Shown here in pieces: positions 32,837 through 41,034 of a stretch of 41,034 nt of DNA. The DNA lies in assembly GCF_023913775.1 (NCBI RefSeq), contig NZ_JAMXAX010000037.1:1-41034 (forward strand). The letters run 5' to 3'. The notes under the pieces were generated by a model that worked only from the letters and a program-made list of their open reading frames with translations, did no database searches and was not told where the DNA came from. Each line of letters begins with the position of its first letter. Positions within the stretch are counted from its first letter, which is position 1. This DNA is from Acidovorax facilis. GTDB lineage: Bacteria > Pseudomonadota > Gammaproteobacteria > Burkholderiales > Burkholderiaceae_C. A program made the position numbers and the translations under genes.

Positions 32837-34237
32837 ATGTCCGTCAGCGTTTTCGACCTCTTCAAGATTGGCGTCGGCCCGTCCAGCTCCCACACCGTGG
32901 GCCCCATGATTGCGGCGCGGCAGTTTGCCTGCCATGTGCGTGACACGCTGGGCCTGGCCGCCGTGCACCACGTCACCGTAGAACTCTTCGGCTCGCTGTC
33001 GGCCACCGGCGTGGGCCACGGCACCGACAAGGCCGTGCTGCTGGGCCTGGCCGGGCACGAGCCCGACCACATCGACCCGGACCAGATCCAGCCTGCCATT
33101 GCCGACATCCGCATCCGGCAAACGCTGGAGCTGCTGGGCGAGCATATGGTGCCGTTTGTCGAAAAAGAGCACCTGCTGTTTCGCCGCAAAAGCCTGCCGC
33201 TGCACCCCAACGGCATGGCGTTTCACGCGTTCGACGCGCAGGGCAACGAGATTGCGGCGCGTGAGTACTACTCGGTGGGTGGCGGTTTTGTGATCGACGC
33301 GGCGGGCGAGCGTGTACTCAACAGCGCCGCCACCGCTGGGCCCGATGCGGCCGGCCATGCCCAAGGCCTGCCCCACCCTTTCCGCACGGGGGCCGAGCTG
33401 CTGGCCCAGTGCCAGGCCACCGGCCTCACCCCCGCCCAGCTCATGGCGGCCAATGAGCAACACTGGCGCAGCGCATTCGAGGTGCGCCGCCAGCTCATGG
33501 CCATCTGGAAGACCATGGCCGGTGCCGTGCAGCGCGGCTGCGCCAGCACCGGTACGTTGCCTGGCCCCATGCACGTGCGCCGCCGCGCGGCCGAGCTGCA
33601 CCACAAGCTCAGCACGCAGCCGGAGGCCGCGCTGCGCGACCCGCTCTCGATGCTGGACTGGGTGAACCTCTACGCCATGGCCGTCAACGAGGAGAACGCC
33701 GCTGGCGGCCGCGTAGTGACCGCACCCACCAACGGCGCGGCGGGCGTGATCCCGGCCGTGCTGCATTACTACGTCAACTTCTTGCCCGGCGCCAACGAGG
33801 ACGGCATCGCCACCTTTTTGCTCACGGCAGGCGCCATCGGCATCATCTACAAGGAAAACGCCTCGCTATCGGGCGCCGAGGTGGGCTGCCAGGGCGAAGT
33901 GGGGGTGGCCTGCTCCATGGCGGCAGGCGCGCTCGCGGCCGTGATGGGCGGCAGCCCCGAGCAGATCGAGAACGCCGCCGAGATCGGCATGGAGCACAAC
34001 CTGGGCATGACCTGCGACCCCGTGGGCGGCCTGGTGCAGATCCCCTGCATCGAACGCAACGCCATGGGCGCCATCAAGGCCATCAATGCCGCCCGCATGG
34101 CGCTGCGCGGCGACGGGCAGCATGTGGTCTCGCTCGACAAGGTCATCAAGACCATGATGCAGACCGGCGCGGACATGAAGGTCAAATACAAGGAGACCTC
34201 GCGCGGCGGCCTGGCCGTGAATGTTGTGGAATGCTGA
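32837..34237 (+). CDS. sdaA: L-serine ammonia-lyase (iron-sulfur dependent)
   Basis: Deaminates L-serine to pyruvate and ammonia in the cytoplasm using a [4Fe-4S] cluster. The 466-residue single chain has the regulatory beta domain first ([21 protein letters not shown] at about 4-24) and the catalytic alpha domain after about 190. Cluster cysteines are expected in [30 protein letters not shown] and similar C-terminal positions. Length matches E. coli SdaA (454). The start ATG at 32837 has no strong ribosome site, but the sequence begins with the family's N-terminus. Stands between hpnC and a binding-protein gene with no metabolic link to the hopanoid genes. Confidence 0.95.
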   Translation: MSVSVFDLFKIGVGPSSSHTVGPMIAARQFACHVRDTLGLAAVHHVTVELFGSLSATGVGHGTDKAVLLGLAGHEPDHIDPDQIQPAIADIRIRQTLELLGEHMVPFVEKEHLLFRRKSLPLHPNGMAFHAFDAQGNEIAAREYYSVGGGFVIDAAGERVLNSAATAGPDAAGHAQGLPHPFRTGAELLAQCQATGLTPAQLMAANEQHWRSAFEVRRQLMAIWKTMAGAVQRGCASTGTLPGPMHVRRRAAELHHKLSTQPEAALRDPLSMLDWVNLYAMAVNEENAAGGRVVTAPTNGAAGVIPAVLHYYVNFLPGANEDGIATFLLTAGAIGIIYKENASLSGAEVGCQGEVGVACSMAAGALAAVMGGSPEQIENAAEIGMEHNLGMTCDPVGGLVQIPCIERNAMGAIKAINAARMALRGDGQHVVSLDKVIKTMMQTGADMKVKYKETSRGGLAVNVVEC

Positions 34238-34243
34238 CAAACC

Positions 34244-34259
34244 TGTCACCAATGTGACA
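34244..34259. promoter_or_regulatory. Perfect inverted repeat upstream of the binding-protein gene
   Basis: TGTCAC-caat-GTGACA, a 16-base perfect inverted repeat 7 bases after the serine lyase stop and about 95 bases before the next gene. It has the form of a dimeric regulator site. I do not recognise the regulator. Confidence 0.4.
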
Positions 34260-34354
34260 CAACAGCAGATGCCGCAGCACAATGCGCGGCGTGCAGCCTC
34301 GCGCGCTTCCTGCGACGCCTGGCATGCATGGCCCCGTCACCTTTTCCGTTTCCT

Positions 34355-35251
34355 ATGCACCTCTTCTCTGCGCTGCGAGCCCTGCTACTGATCCTTCCCC
34401 TGTCCTGGATGTCCCCTGGCGCCTGGGCGCAAGACACCCTGACCCACATTGCCAAGACCGGCGAATTGCGAATGGGGCACCGCGAGGCATCCCACCCCTT
34501 CTCCTACAAAGACCCAGCCACTGGACAGGTGCGTGGCTACAGCGTTGATATCTGCACCAAGATTTACGAGGAGCTCAAGAAGGAACTCAAGCGCCCTGAC
34601 CTGCGCCTGACCTATGTACTCGTAGACGGCAAGAACCGCCTTGCGGACCTGAAAAACAACGTAGTGGACCTGGAATGCGGCACGACCACCAACACCCTGG
34701 AGCGCCAGAAGGAAGTCGCCTTCAGCCACCACATCTTCATCGCCACCACTGCGTTCCTCGTGCGCAAGGACTCGGGCATCAAGACGGTGGACGATCTGAA
34801 CGGCAAACGCATTGCCGTCGAACGGAAAACCACCAATGACGGCCTGCTGGCCACGAACGAACGCACCTACCACCGCAAATTCATCTACGTGCCGGTAGAC
34901 AGCACCGCACAGGGATTGGATGCACTCACGCGCAGGGAGGCAGATGCGGTTTTTGCAGACGATGCAGGCCTGTGGAGCCCCATGACCCGGCTGGGCAAGG
35001 CCATGGGTGACTACCAGTTTCTGGAAAAGCGCCTTTCGGTAGAGCCCTACAGCATTGGCCTGCGCAGGCAAGACCCTCGTTTCAAGGAGCTGGTAGACCA
35101 AGTCACCCGCCGCCTGATCCAGACCGGGGAGATGGCGGCTCTCTACAAAAAGTGGTTCCACTCGGACCAAGGCACGCTCCCCATGAGCGTCTTCATGCGC
35201 GAAGCGCTCAAGCGGCCCAGCGACGTGGGCGTGGAACAGATCGCCTTTTGA
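34355..35251 (+). CDS. Amino-acid ABC transporter-type periplasmic binding protein
   Basis: A 298-residue solute-binding protein of the GltI/polar amino-acid family. The signal peptide is MHLFSALRALLLILPLSWMSPGAWA; then TGELRMGHREASHPFSYKD opens lobe 1, with GYSVDICTKIYEELKKELKRPD and the typical ECGTTTNTLERQKEVAFSHHIF ligand-site stretch at about 105-130. VDDLNGKRIAVERKTTND opens lobe 2. An upstream in-frame ATG at 34328 adds nine residues before the signal. No permease or ATPase gene lies nearby, so it would have to serve a transporter encoded elsewhere. Glutamate/aspartate is the likeliest ligand class. Confidence 0.88.
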   Translation: MHLFSALRALLLILPLSWMSPGAWAQDTLTHIAKTGELRMGHREASHPFSYKDPATGQVRGYSVDICTKIYEELKKELKRPDLRLTYVLVDGKNRLADLKNNVVDLECGTTTNTLERQKEVAFSHHIFIATTAFLVRKDSGIKTVDDLNGKRIAVERKTTNDGLLATNERTYHRKFIYVPVDSTAQGLDALTRREADAVFADDAGLWSPMTRLGKAMGDYQFLEKRLSVEPYSIGLRRQDPRFKELVDQVTRRLIQTGEMAALYKKWFHSDQGTLPMSVFMREALKRPSDVGVEQIAF

Positions 35252-35371
35252 TGCCCTTCGGCCTGCCGCAGAACTGCCGCAGAACAGGCAGGCCAAACTG
35301 GGGAACTGCGGCCTCCACCAGCTGCCAGGTTGCATTCGCGGGCCATGTCCGCCATGGGACAATCGCGCCCC

Positions 35372-36214
35372 ATGACCCCACAGCAATACGTACAGCAAAA
35401 AGCCGTGGCCTCGGGCAGCAGCTTCTACTACGCCTTCCTGTTCCTGCCGGCCCCGCGCCGCGCCGCGATCGCGGCGTTTTATGCCTTCTGCCGCGAAGTG
35501 GACGATGTGGTGGACGAAGTCTCCGACCCTGGCGTGGCGCGCACCAAGCTCGCCTGGTGGCAGGCCGAGGTGGCCAAGGCCTATGCGGGCCAGCCCACCC
35601 ACCCTGTGATGCTGGCACTGATGCCACTGGCGGCCGACTATGGCATTGAACAACGCCACCTGCAGGCCGTGATCGACGGCTGCCAGATGGACCTGGAGCA
35701 GACCCGCTACCTCGACTTTGCGGGCCTCAAGGGCTACTGCCACCTGGTGGCGGGCATCGTGGGCGAAGTCGCCGCACGCATCTTCGGCCAGACCGACCCG
35801 CGCACCACCGAATACGCCCACACGCTGGGCCTGGCCTTCCAGCTCACCAACATCATCCGCGACGTGGGCGAAGATGCCATGCTGGGCCGCATCTACCTGC
35901 CGGTGAGCGAGCTGCAGCAATTTGACGTGAAGGCGCACGAGATCCTGAAGCGCCAGTATTCCGACCGCTTCACCGCGCTGATGCGTTTTCAGGCCGAGCG
36001 CGCGCACCGCCTGTACGACGAGGCCTTCGCCCTGCTGCCCGATGCCGACCGCCGCGCCCAGAAGCCCGGCCTGATGATGGCCAACATCTACCGCACCCTG
36101 CTGCGCGAGATCGAGCACGAGAACTTCCAGGTGCTGCACCAGCGCATCCGCCTCACGCCGCTGCGCAAGTTCTGGCTGGCGTGGAAGGTGCAAGCCCTGG
36201 GCCGGATGTCTTAG
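35372..36214 (+). CDS. hpnD: Presqualene diphosphate synthase HpnD
   Basis: Condenses two farnesyl diphosphates to presqualene diphosphate, the first step of bacterial squalene synthesis. The 280 residues show the squalene/phytoene synthase fold with FCREVDDVVDE (about residue 40) and the second Asp-rich motif LTNIIRDVGEDAMLGRIYLP (about 165-185). The start MTPQQYVQQKAVASGSSFYY at 35372 is the family N-terminus; fourteen further codons upstream are open. hpnE follows after 16 bases, so the two are one operon. hpnC is 3 kb upstream. Confidence 0.94.
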   Translation: MTPQQYVQQKAVASGSSFYYAFLFLPAPRRAAIAAFYAFCREVDDVVDEVSDPGVARTKLAWWQAEVAKAYAGQPTHPVMLALMPLAADYGIEQRHLQAVIDGCQMDLEQTRYLDFAGLKGYCHLVAGIVGEVAARIFGQTDPRTTEYAHTLGLAFQLTNIIRDVGEDAMLGRIYLPVSELQQFDVKAHEILKRQYSDRFTALMRFQAERAHRLYDEAFALLPDADRRAQKPGLMMANIYRTLLREIEHENFQVLHQRIRLTPLRKFWLAWKVQALGRMS

Positions 36215-36230
36215 CCGTGGGCCCGCGTCC

Positions 36231-37535
36231 ATGAAGGTCGCCGTCATCGGCGCAGGCTGGGCCGGCATGGCCGCCGCCATCGCCCATGTGCAGGCAGGGC
36301 GCCTGGTCACCGTGTTCGAGGCCGCGCGCACCGTGGGCGGCCGGGCGCGCGCCGTGCCGGGCGCGCTGCCCGATGGCACACCCGCCACGCTCGACAACGG
36401 CCAGCACATCCTGATCGGCGCCTACGCCGAAAGCCTGCGCCTTATGCGGCTGGTGGGCGTGGACATCGATACCGCCCTGCTGCGCCTGCCACTCACGCTT
36501 CAATTCCCTGATGGCCAGGGCCTGCAACTGCCCGACCTGCCACCGCCGCTCGATGCGCTGCTGGGCATTGCCCGCGCCAAGGGCTGGGGCTGGCGCGACA
36601 AGCTGGCACTGCTGCGCACAGCCACGGCCTGGCAGCTGCGCGGTTTTCGCTGCGCGCCCGCCACATCGGTGGCCGCGCTGTGCGCGCCGCTCACGCCCCG
36701 GCTCATGACCGAGTTCATCGACCCGCTGTGTGTGTCGGCCCTCAACACCCCTGCCAACCAGGCCAGCGGCCAGGTGTTTCTGCGTGTGCTGCAGGACAGC
36801 CTGTTCAGCGGGCGCGGCGGCTCCAACCTATTGCTGCCACGCGCAGACTTAGGCGCCCTCTTTCCCGAAGCCGCTGCCCGCTGGCTGCAGCAGCAAGGCG
36901 GCCAGGTCCTCACCGGCCAGCGCATTCAGCGCCTGCAGCCGTTGCCCGGCGGGCGTTGGCAGCCGGTAGTGGCGGCCAACGGCACCGAAGAGCCCGGAGC
37001 GTTCGACCACGTCACCCTGGCCTGCCCGTCCTGGGAAGCCAGCCGCCTGGTCGAAGGCCTGGCAGGCACGGCGGGCCTGGCCGGTGCAGCCCGCTGGAGC
37101 GCCACCACCAGCGCCCTGCGGTTTGAGGCCATCACCACCGTCTATGCCCACGCCCTGGGCGCCCACCTGCCCCTGCCCATGCTGGCGCTGCGCAACACCG
37201 CTGCCCACCCGGCGCAGTTTGTGTTCGACCGGGGCCAGCTCGACGGCCAGCACGGGCTGCTGGCCTTTGTGGTGAGCGCCAGTGATGGGGACCGCGCCTT
37301 GATCGAGCAGCAGGTGCTGCAGCAGGCCGCCGCCCAGCTTGGCCTGCCTGGCCTGCAGCCCGTGCAGACCGTGGTGGAAAAACGCGCCACCTTTGCCTGC
37401 ACCCCTGGCCTGCAGAGGCCCGGCATGCAGGTGCTGCCGGGGCTGGCGGCCTGCGGCGACTATGTGGACGGCCCCTACCCCGCCACGCTGGAAGGGGCCG
37501 TGCTAAGCGGCACGGCAGTAGCGGCACTGGCGTAA
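36231..37535 (+). CDS. hpnE: Hydroxysqualene dehydroxylase / squalene-associated desaturase HpnE
   Basis: FAD-dependent amine-oxidase-fold enzyme completing squalene formation with HpnC and HpnD. The 434 residues begin with the dinucleotide-binding motif VAVIGAGWAGMAAAIAHVQAG (2-22), followed by the acidic residue and the R-rich GGRARAVPG typical of phytoene-desaturase-like proteins. The C-terminal FAD motif region is LAACGDYVDGPYPATLEGAVLSG (about 408-430). Starts 16 bases after hpnD. No squalene-hopene cyclase is in the window; the end product could be hopanoids made with a cyclase elsewhere, or squalene. Confidence 0.93.
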   Translation: MKVAVIGAGWAGMAAAIAHVQAGRLVTVFEAARTVGGRARAVPGALPDGTPATLDNGQHILIGAYAESLRLMRLVGVDIDTALLRLPLTLQFPDGQGLQLPDLPPPLDALLGIARAKGWGWRDKLALLRTATAWQLRGFRCAPATSVAALCAPLTPRLMTEFIDPLCVSALNTPANQASGQVFLRVLQDSLFSGRGGSNLLLPRADLGALFPEAAARWLQQQGGQVLTGQRIQRLQPLPGGRWQPVVAANGTEEPGAFDHVTLACPSWEASRLVEGLAGTAGLAGAARWSATTSALRFEAITTVYAHALGAHLPLPMLALRNTAAHPAQFVFDRGQLDGQHGLLAFVVSASDGDRALIEQQVLQQAAAQLGLPGLQPVQTVVEKRATFACTPGLQRPGMQVLPGLAACGDYVDGPYPATLEGAVLSGTAVAALA

Positions 37536-37655
37536 TCCTCGCTCCGTCGGCGCGGGGCGCCTCGGGTAAACCCCAGGCCGACTGACAGCATTCCGAAAGC
37601 ACGCTCCGCACACCATACGCCGGGCAACGCCGCAATGGCTTTCACGGAGACACCC

Positions 37656-38669
37656 ATGCTGTTCGACAACGACATTTCCCCCGCCTTCTATCCCACCCGC
37701 CGCCACCTGCTGGGCGCAGGCAGCGCCCTGGCCCTGGGCGGCCTGCTGCCCACCGCCGCGTTGGCCCAGGCCGCGTGGCCCGCCAAGTCCGTGCGTTTTG
37801 TGGTGCCCTTTGCACCGGGCGGCAGCTCTGAAATCGTGGCGCGATCCACGGCGGCCGAACTGAGCAAGACCCTGGGCCAGAGCGTGTTTGTGGACAACAA
37901 ACCTGGCGCCGCAGGCAACATCGCCATGCAGGAAGTGGCCCGCGCCGAAGACCAGCACACCCTCATCCTGGGCCACATCGGCACGCTGGCCGTGAACCCT
38001 TACATCTTCGACAAGCTGCCCTACGACGCCAACAAGGACTTCAAGCCCGTGAGCCTGCTGGCCAAGGTGCCCAGCCTGTACGTGGTGCACCCCGACGTGC
38101 CTGCCAAGAACCTCAAGGAGTTCATCGCCTACGCCAAGAAGAACCCGGGCAAGCTCAGCTACGGCTCGGCAGGCAACGGAAGCGCGGGCCACCTGGCGTT
38201 TGAATACCTCAAGATGACCGCCGAGATCTTCATGCTGCACGTGCCCTACCGGGGCACCGGCCCCATGATGACCGACCTGCTCTCGGGCCGGCTTGACGCC
38301 GCTTCGGTGGGCGCTGCGGCCCTGCTGCCGTTCATCAAGTCCGGCAAGGTGCGCTGCATCGCCACCGGCTCCACCCAGCGCCTGCCCCAGCTGCCCGATG
38401 TGGCCACCGTGGCCGAACAGGGCTTCCCCGGCTTCGAGATGACGCAGTGGTACGGCATGCTGGCCCCCGCGAGCCTGCCCAAGGAACACCTGGACAAGCT
38501 GGCAGCCGAAACCATGAAGGCCGTCAAGGCACCCGAAGCCCTCAAGCGCCTGAACGGCGACGCCGCCGAAGCCATCGGCGGCACGCCCGCGCAGTTTGCA
38601 CAGTTCATTGCGGCGGAGCAGGCGCGCTGGCAGAAAGTCATCAAGCGCGCGCAGATCAAGCCGGACTAG
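37656..38669 (+). CDS. Bug/TctC-family tripartite tricarboxylate binding protein
   Basis: A periplasmic solute-binding protein of the Bug family, very expanded in Burkholderiales. 337 residues. The N-terminus has a twin-arginine-like motif TRRHLLGAGSALALGG and an AxA cleavage site (ALAQAA, near residue 38). The binding-domain start is VRFVVPFAPGGSSEIVARSTAAELSK, with PGAAGNIAMQEVARA following as the Bug signature. The start at 37656 has GGAGA 5-6 bases upstream. Ligand is probably a small carboxylate but not predictable. It is followed by a TctD/TctE-like pair, so the three may form a sensing and uptake unit. Confidence 0.93.
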   Translation: MLFDNDISPAFYPTRRHLLGAGSALALGGLLPTAALAQAAWPAKSVRFVVPFAPGGSSEIVARSTAAELSKTLGQSVFVDNKPGAAGNIAMQEVARAEDQHTLILGHIGTLAVNPYIFDKLPYDANKDFKPVSLLAKVPSLYVVHPDVPAKNLKEFIAYAKKNPGKLSYGSAGNGSAGHLAFEYLKMTAEIFMLHVPYRGTGPMMTDLLSGRLDAASVGAAALLPFIKSGKVRCIATGSTQRLPQLPDVATVAEQGFPGFEMTQWYGMLAPASLPKEHLDKLAAETMKAVKAPEALKRLNGDAAEAIGGTPAQFAQFIAAEQARWQKVIKRAQIKPD

Positions 38670-38673
38670 GAAG

Positions 38674-38754
38674 CCCCCCTGAGCCGCTTCGCGTCTTCCC
38701 CCGAGGGGGACGCCACCGGTGGCCGGGCAAAGCCCGCTCCACGGTGGCACTGGC
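38674..38754 (+). repeat. Intergenic repeat, copy 1
   Basis: Begins ccccctgag and ends ccacggtggcactggc. It has a hairpin with arms cgggc-aaa-gcccg, a c-rich/g-rich inverted pair and ccaccggtgg. Copy 2 is at 39501-39584 in the same orientation. The differences between copies include paired changes in the hairpin. Confidence 0.75.
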
Positions 38755-38825
38755 TTTGGGGGCGCGCCAGTTTCAACAGCCTGCTGGCGGGCCGGGCCAC
38801 GGCACAACGGCATTAGCATCCACCC

Positions 38826-39509
38826 ATGCGCATCCTCCTGGCCGAAGACGACCACAACCTGGGCACCTGGCTCAGCCGCGCGCTGGAGCATGCAGGCATC
38901 CAGGTGGAATGGGTGAACGACGGGCGCCTGGCCGACCGTGCGCTGCAGCAGCACGACAACTACGACGCGCTGGTGCTGGACCTGGGCCTGCCCGGGCTGG
39001 ACGGCCAGGCCGTGCTGCAGCGCCTGCGCGACCGCGACCAGCGCCTGCCCGCGCTGATCCTCACGGCCCGCGATTCGCTCGATGAACGCGTGCGCTCGCT
39101 CAACGCCGGGGCTGACGACTTTCTGGCCAAGCCCTTCGAGCTGGCCGAGCTGGAAGCCCGCCTGCATGCACTGGTGCGCCGCGCGCGTGGCAACGAGCAC
39201 CCGCGTCTGGCCTGCGGCGCGCTGGTGTACGACAACCCGCGCAAGCAGTTCACGCTGCATGGCGAGCCCCTGGCCCTGTCACCGCGCGAGCATGCCGTGC
39301 TGCGCGTGCTGGTGCAGCGCAGCGGCGAGCCATTTTCCAAGCAGCAGATCCTGGACCGCGTGTTCTCTGACGACGAGGACGTGCACCCCGAAGCCGTGGA
39401 GGTGTTTGTGCACCGTCTGCGCAAGCGGCTCGATGGCAGCGGTGTGCGCATCACCACGCTGCGCGGCCTGGGCTATGCGCTGGAAGCTAGTGATGTGGCT
39501 CCCCCCTGA
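38826..39509 (+). CDS. OmpR-family response regulator (TctD-like)
   Basis: A 227-residue two-component regulator. The receiver domain is at 1-115, with acidic pocket Asp8-Asp9, phosphoacceptor Asp52 (ALVLDLGLPGLDG), Thr80 and Lys102 (FLAKPF). The winged-helix DNA-binding domain is at about 125-220 (LSPREHAVLRVLVQRSGEPFSKQQIL and VHRLRKRLDGSGVRITTLRGLGYALE). Resembles TctD/QseB-type regulators of carboxylate uptake. The start MRILLAEDDH is at 38826. The last codons (APP and stop) fall inside copy 2 of the intergenic repeat. It precedes its partner kinase by 132 bases. Confidence 0.94.
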   Translation: MRILLAEDDHNLGTWLSRALEHAGIQVEWVNDGRLADRALQQHDNYDALVLDLGLPGLDGQAVLQRLRDRDQRLPALILTARDSLDERVRSLNAGADDFLAKPFELAELEARLHALVRRARGNEHPRLACGALVYDNPRKQFTLHGEPLALSPREHAVLRVLVQRSGEPFSKQQILDRVFSDDEDVHPEAVEVFVHRLRKRLDGSGVRITTLRGLGYALEASDVAPP

Positions 39510-39584
39510 GACGCTGCGCGTCTTCCCCCCTGAGGGGGGACGCCACCCGTGGACTGGCAAAGCCAGTTCCACGGTGGCACTGGC
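39501..39584 (+). repeat. Intergenic repeat, copy 2
   Basis: The second copy of the 81-84-base repeat. It overlaps the 3' end of the response-regulator gene by 9 bases. Its hairpin is actggc-aaa-gccagt, where copy 1 has cgggc-aaa-gcccg, so both halves changed together. Confidence 0.75.
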
Positions 39585-39641
39585 GTGGGCCACGCGCATG
39601 TTCAGGGCCGCGCACTGTTTTTTGCGGCGGAGTCCGCTGCC

Positions 39642-41034
39642 ATGTCTTTGATACAACGCCTGCGCCGCGCCAGCCTGTGGCGGCTGCTGGCCCTGCTGCT
39701 GCTGCCGCTGCTCGCCTTGGTGACGGGCGTGGAGCTGTGGATGACGCGACACGACGCGCTGGAGGCGGCCAACGCGGCCTACGACCGCTCGCTGCTCGGG
39801 GCGCTCAAATCCATTGACGCCAATATCTCCACGGCGTCGGGCGGCCTGTCGGCCGAGCTGCCTTACAGCATGCTCGAATTTTTTGAACTCACGGCCAGCG
39901 GCAATGTGTACTTCCGCGTGGCGTCGTCCGACGGGCTGGTGGAGCTGGGCAACGCCGACCTGCCTCTGCCGCCCGACCCGCTCACGCCCGGAGTGCCCCG
40001 CTTCTACGACGCCACCTACTTCGGCGAATCCGTGCGGCTGGCCGCCTACCGCCGCGCGGTGGAAGGCGCCGCGCCCGGAGCCGATGCCAGCAGCGTGCTG
40101 GTGCAGGTGGCTGAAAGCACCCGCTCGCGGCAGGAGTTCACGCGCCGCTTTGTGCGCCGGGCCGCGCTGCGCGACACGCTGGTGCTGGCGCTCATGGTGC
40201 TGGGCACGGCCGCCACACTGGCCGTGGCGCTGCGCCCGCTGGCGCGCCTGGCGCGCGAGGTGCAGGCGCGCAGCCCCGACGACATGACCCCCATGGCCGA
40301 CACCGACCTGCCCGCCGACATCCGCCCCCTGGTGGCTGCCGCCAACCAGCAGATGGCGCGCACGCAAGACCTGGTGGCCCAGCAGCGGCAGTTTCTGGAC
40401 GATGCCTCGCACCAGCTGCGCACTCACCTCACCACGCTGCAGATGCAGATCGACTATGCCCGGCGCGAGGCCGACACCACCCAGGTGCAGCACACCCTGG
40501 AAGCCATCGGCGGCGAAGTCGCGCGCGCCACGCGCAGCACCCAGCAGCTGCTGGCCCTGGGCCGCAGCGACACGGCCGCAGTAGAGCTGGCCCCGTTCGA
40601 TCTGGCCGCACTGCTGCGCGCCGTGGCGCTGGAGCTGCTGCCCCGCGCCCGCGCCCGGCAGATCGACTTTGGCATCCACACGCCCACGCCCGAGTTCATG
40701 GCCGTGGGCGACAGTGGCCTGCTGCGCGAGGCGCTCACCAACCTGGCCGCCAACGCCATTGCCTACACGCCCGAACACGGCACGGTCACCGTGTCCGCCG
40801 CAGGCGATGACCTGGGCTGGAGCCTCAGCGTGGAAGACAACGGCCCCGGCCTGCCCGCCAACGAACGCGATGCACTGGGCCAGCGCTACCGGCGTGGCTC
40901 GCAGGCGGCGGCAGGTGGCTCAGGCCTGGGGCTGGCAATCGCGCGCTCCATCGCCGAACGGCACCGGGGCGGCCTGCGGCTCGAAGAACGCGCGGGTGGG
41001 CCCGGCCTGCTGGCCATCCTGTGGTGGCCCCGGG
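39642..41034 (+). CDS. Sensor histidine kinase (TctE-like), cut by the window end
   Basis: Inner-membrane sensor kinase partnered with the preceding regulator. 464 residues are in the window, with no stop before the end. TM1 is near residues 12-32 (RLLALLLLPLLALVTGV), then a periplasmic sensor domain to about 165, TM2 near 175-195 (LVLALMVLGTAATLAVAL), and a dimerisation box with His257 in DDASHQLRTHL. The ATPase domain has the N-box LREALTNLAANAIAYTP, DNGPGLP, and GGSGLGLAIARS. The Pro usually found five residues after the His is His262 here. GGAG lies 9 bases before ATG 39642. Only the last residues are likely missing. Confidence 0.92.
   Translation, partial: MSLIQRLRRASLWRLLALLLLPLLALVTGVELWMTRHDALEAANAAYDRSLLGALKSIDANISTASGGLSAELPYSMLEFFELTASGNVYFRVASSDGLVELGNADLPLPPDPLTPGVPRFYDATYFGESVRLAAYRRAVEGAAPGADASSVLVQVAESTRSRQEFTRRFVRRAALRDTLVLALMVLGTAATLAVALRPLARLAREVQARSPDDMTPMADTDLPADIRPLVAAANQQMARTQDLVAQQRQFLDDASHQLRTHLTTLQMQIDYARREADTTQVQHTLEAIGGEVARATRSTQQLLALGRSDTAAVELAPFDLAALLRAVALELLPRARARQIDFGIHTPTPEFMAVGDSGLLREALTNLAANAIAYTPEHGTVTVSAAGDDLGWSLSVEDNGPGLPANERDALGQRYRRGSQAAAGGSGLGLAIARSIAERHRGGLRLEERAGGPGLLAILWWPR

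Noticed and set aside
34385-36409. 674-codon minus-strand frame opposite the binding protein and hpnD
   Set aside because: Spans two real genes and their spacer on the other strand; shadow composition.
37503-39260. 585-codon minus-strand frame opposite the TctC-like gene
   Set aside because: Antisense shadow across two genes and an intergenic repeat; no domain.

Overview
The window looks like a chromosomal segment of a high-GC betaproteobacterium of the Comamonadaceae, probably Acidovorax or a close relative. The basis is the gene content (tig-clpP-clpX-lon block, Bug-type TctC protein with a TctD/TctE-like pair, hopanoid-type HpnC/HpnD/HpnE) and intergenic repeats that resemble those of this family. 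No database was available, so the genus is an inference from recognised protein families.

Layout. 1-6.6 kb: class II fumarase fumC (minus) with a Fur-box-like site upstream, a small very acidic orphan, class I [4Fe-4S] fumarase, glutamate racemase murI, a YgjP-like metallopeptidase and a conserved hypothetical. 6.56-6.83 kb: a 270-bp MITE-like nested inverted repeat. 6.8-7.55 kb: four minus-strand tRNA genes (Leu-UAA, Gly-GCC, Cys-GCA, Gly-GCC). 7.6-13.7 kb: the protein quality-control block lon, clpX, clpP, tig, with a sigma-32-like promoter before lon.

13.75-26.87 kb: a roughly 13.1-kb integrative mobilizable element in a tRNA-Leu(UAG) gene. An intact tRNA lies at the right end and a 55-bp copy of its 3' part at the left end. 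The element carries a tyrosine integrase, a P4/D5-type replication helicase, a structured noncoding stretch, a small secreted protein, an AT-rich three-gene envelope cassette of unknown function, a TraD-like accessory protein divergent from a MobA/MobL relaxase with an oriT-like inverted repeat between them, an overlapping mob operon ending in an ArdC-like antirestriction protein, several orphans, and two tandem HTH proteins that share a C-terminal domain. Short repeats that look like integrase arm sites occur at both ends, and a helically phased five-copy GATGAAA array lies at the right end. The element sits between tRNA-Leu and tig.

27-31.4 kb: an RND efflux permease and its periplasmic adaptor; the adaptor is broken by a frameshift in a GC dinucleotide run. 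31.5-37.5 kb: squalene/hopanoid genes hpnC, then hpnD-hpnE, separated by L-serine ammonia-lyase and an amino-acid-type periplasmic binding protein. A TetR-type operator lies between hpnC and the efflux operon. 37.6-41.0 kb: a Bug/TctC-type binding protein, an OmpR-type response regulator and a sensor kinase cut by the window end. Two copies of an 81-84-bp intergenic repeat with covarying hairpins flank the regulator.

The most novel content is inside the mobile element: the uncharacterised envelope cassette, the HTH protein pair with its likely phased binding array, and the structured noncoding region next to the helicase.
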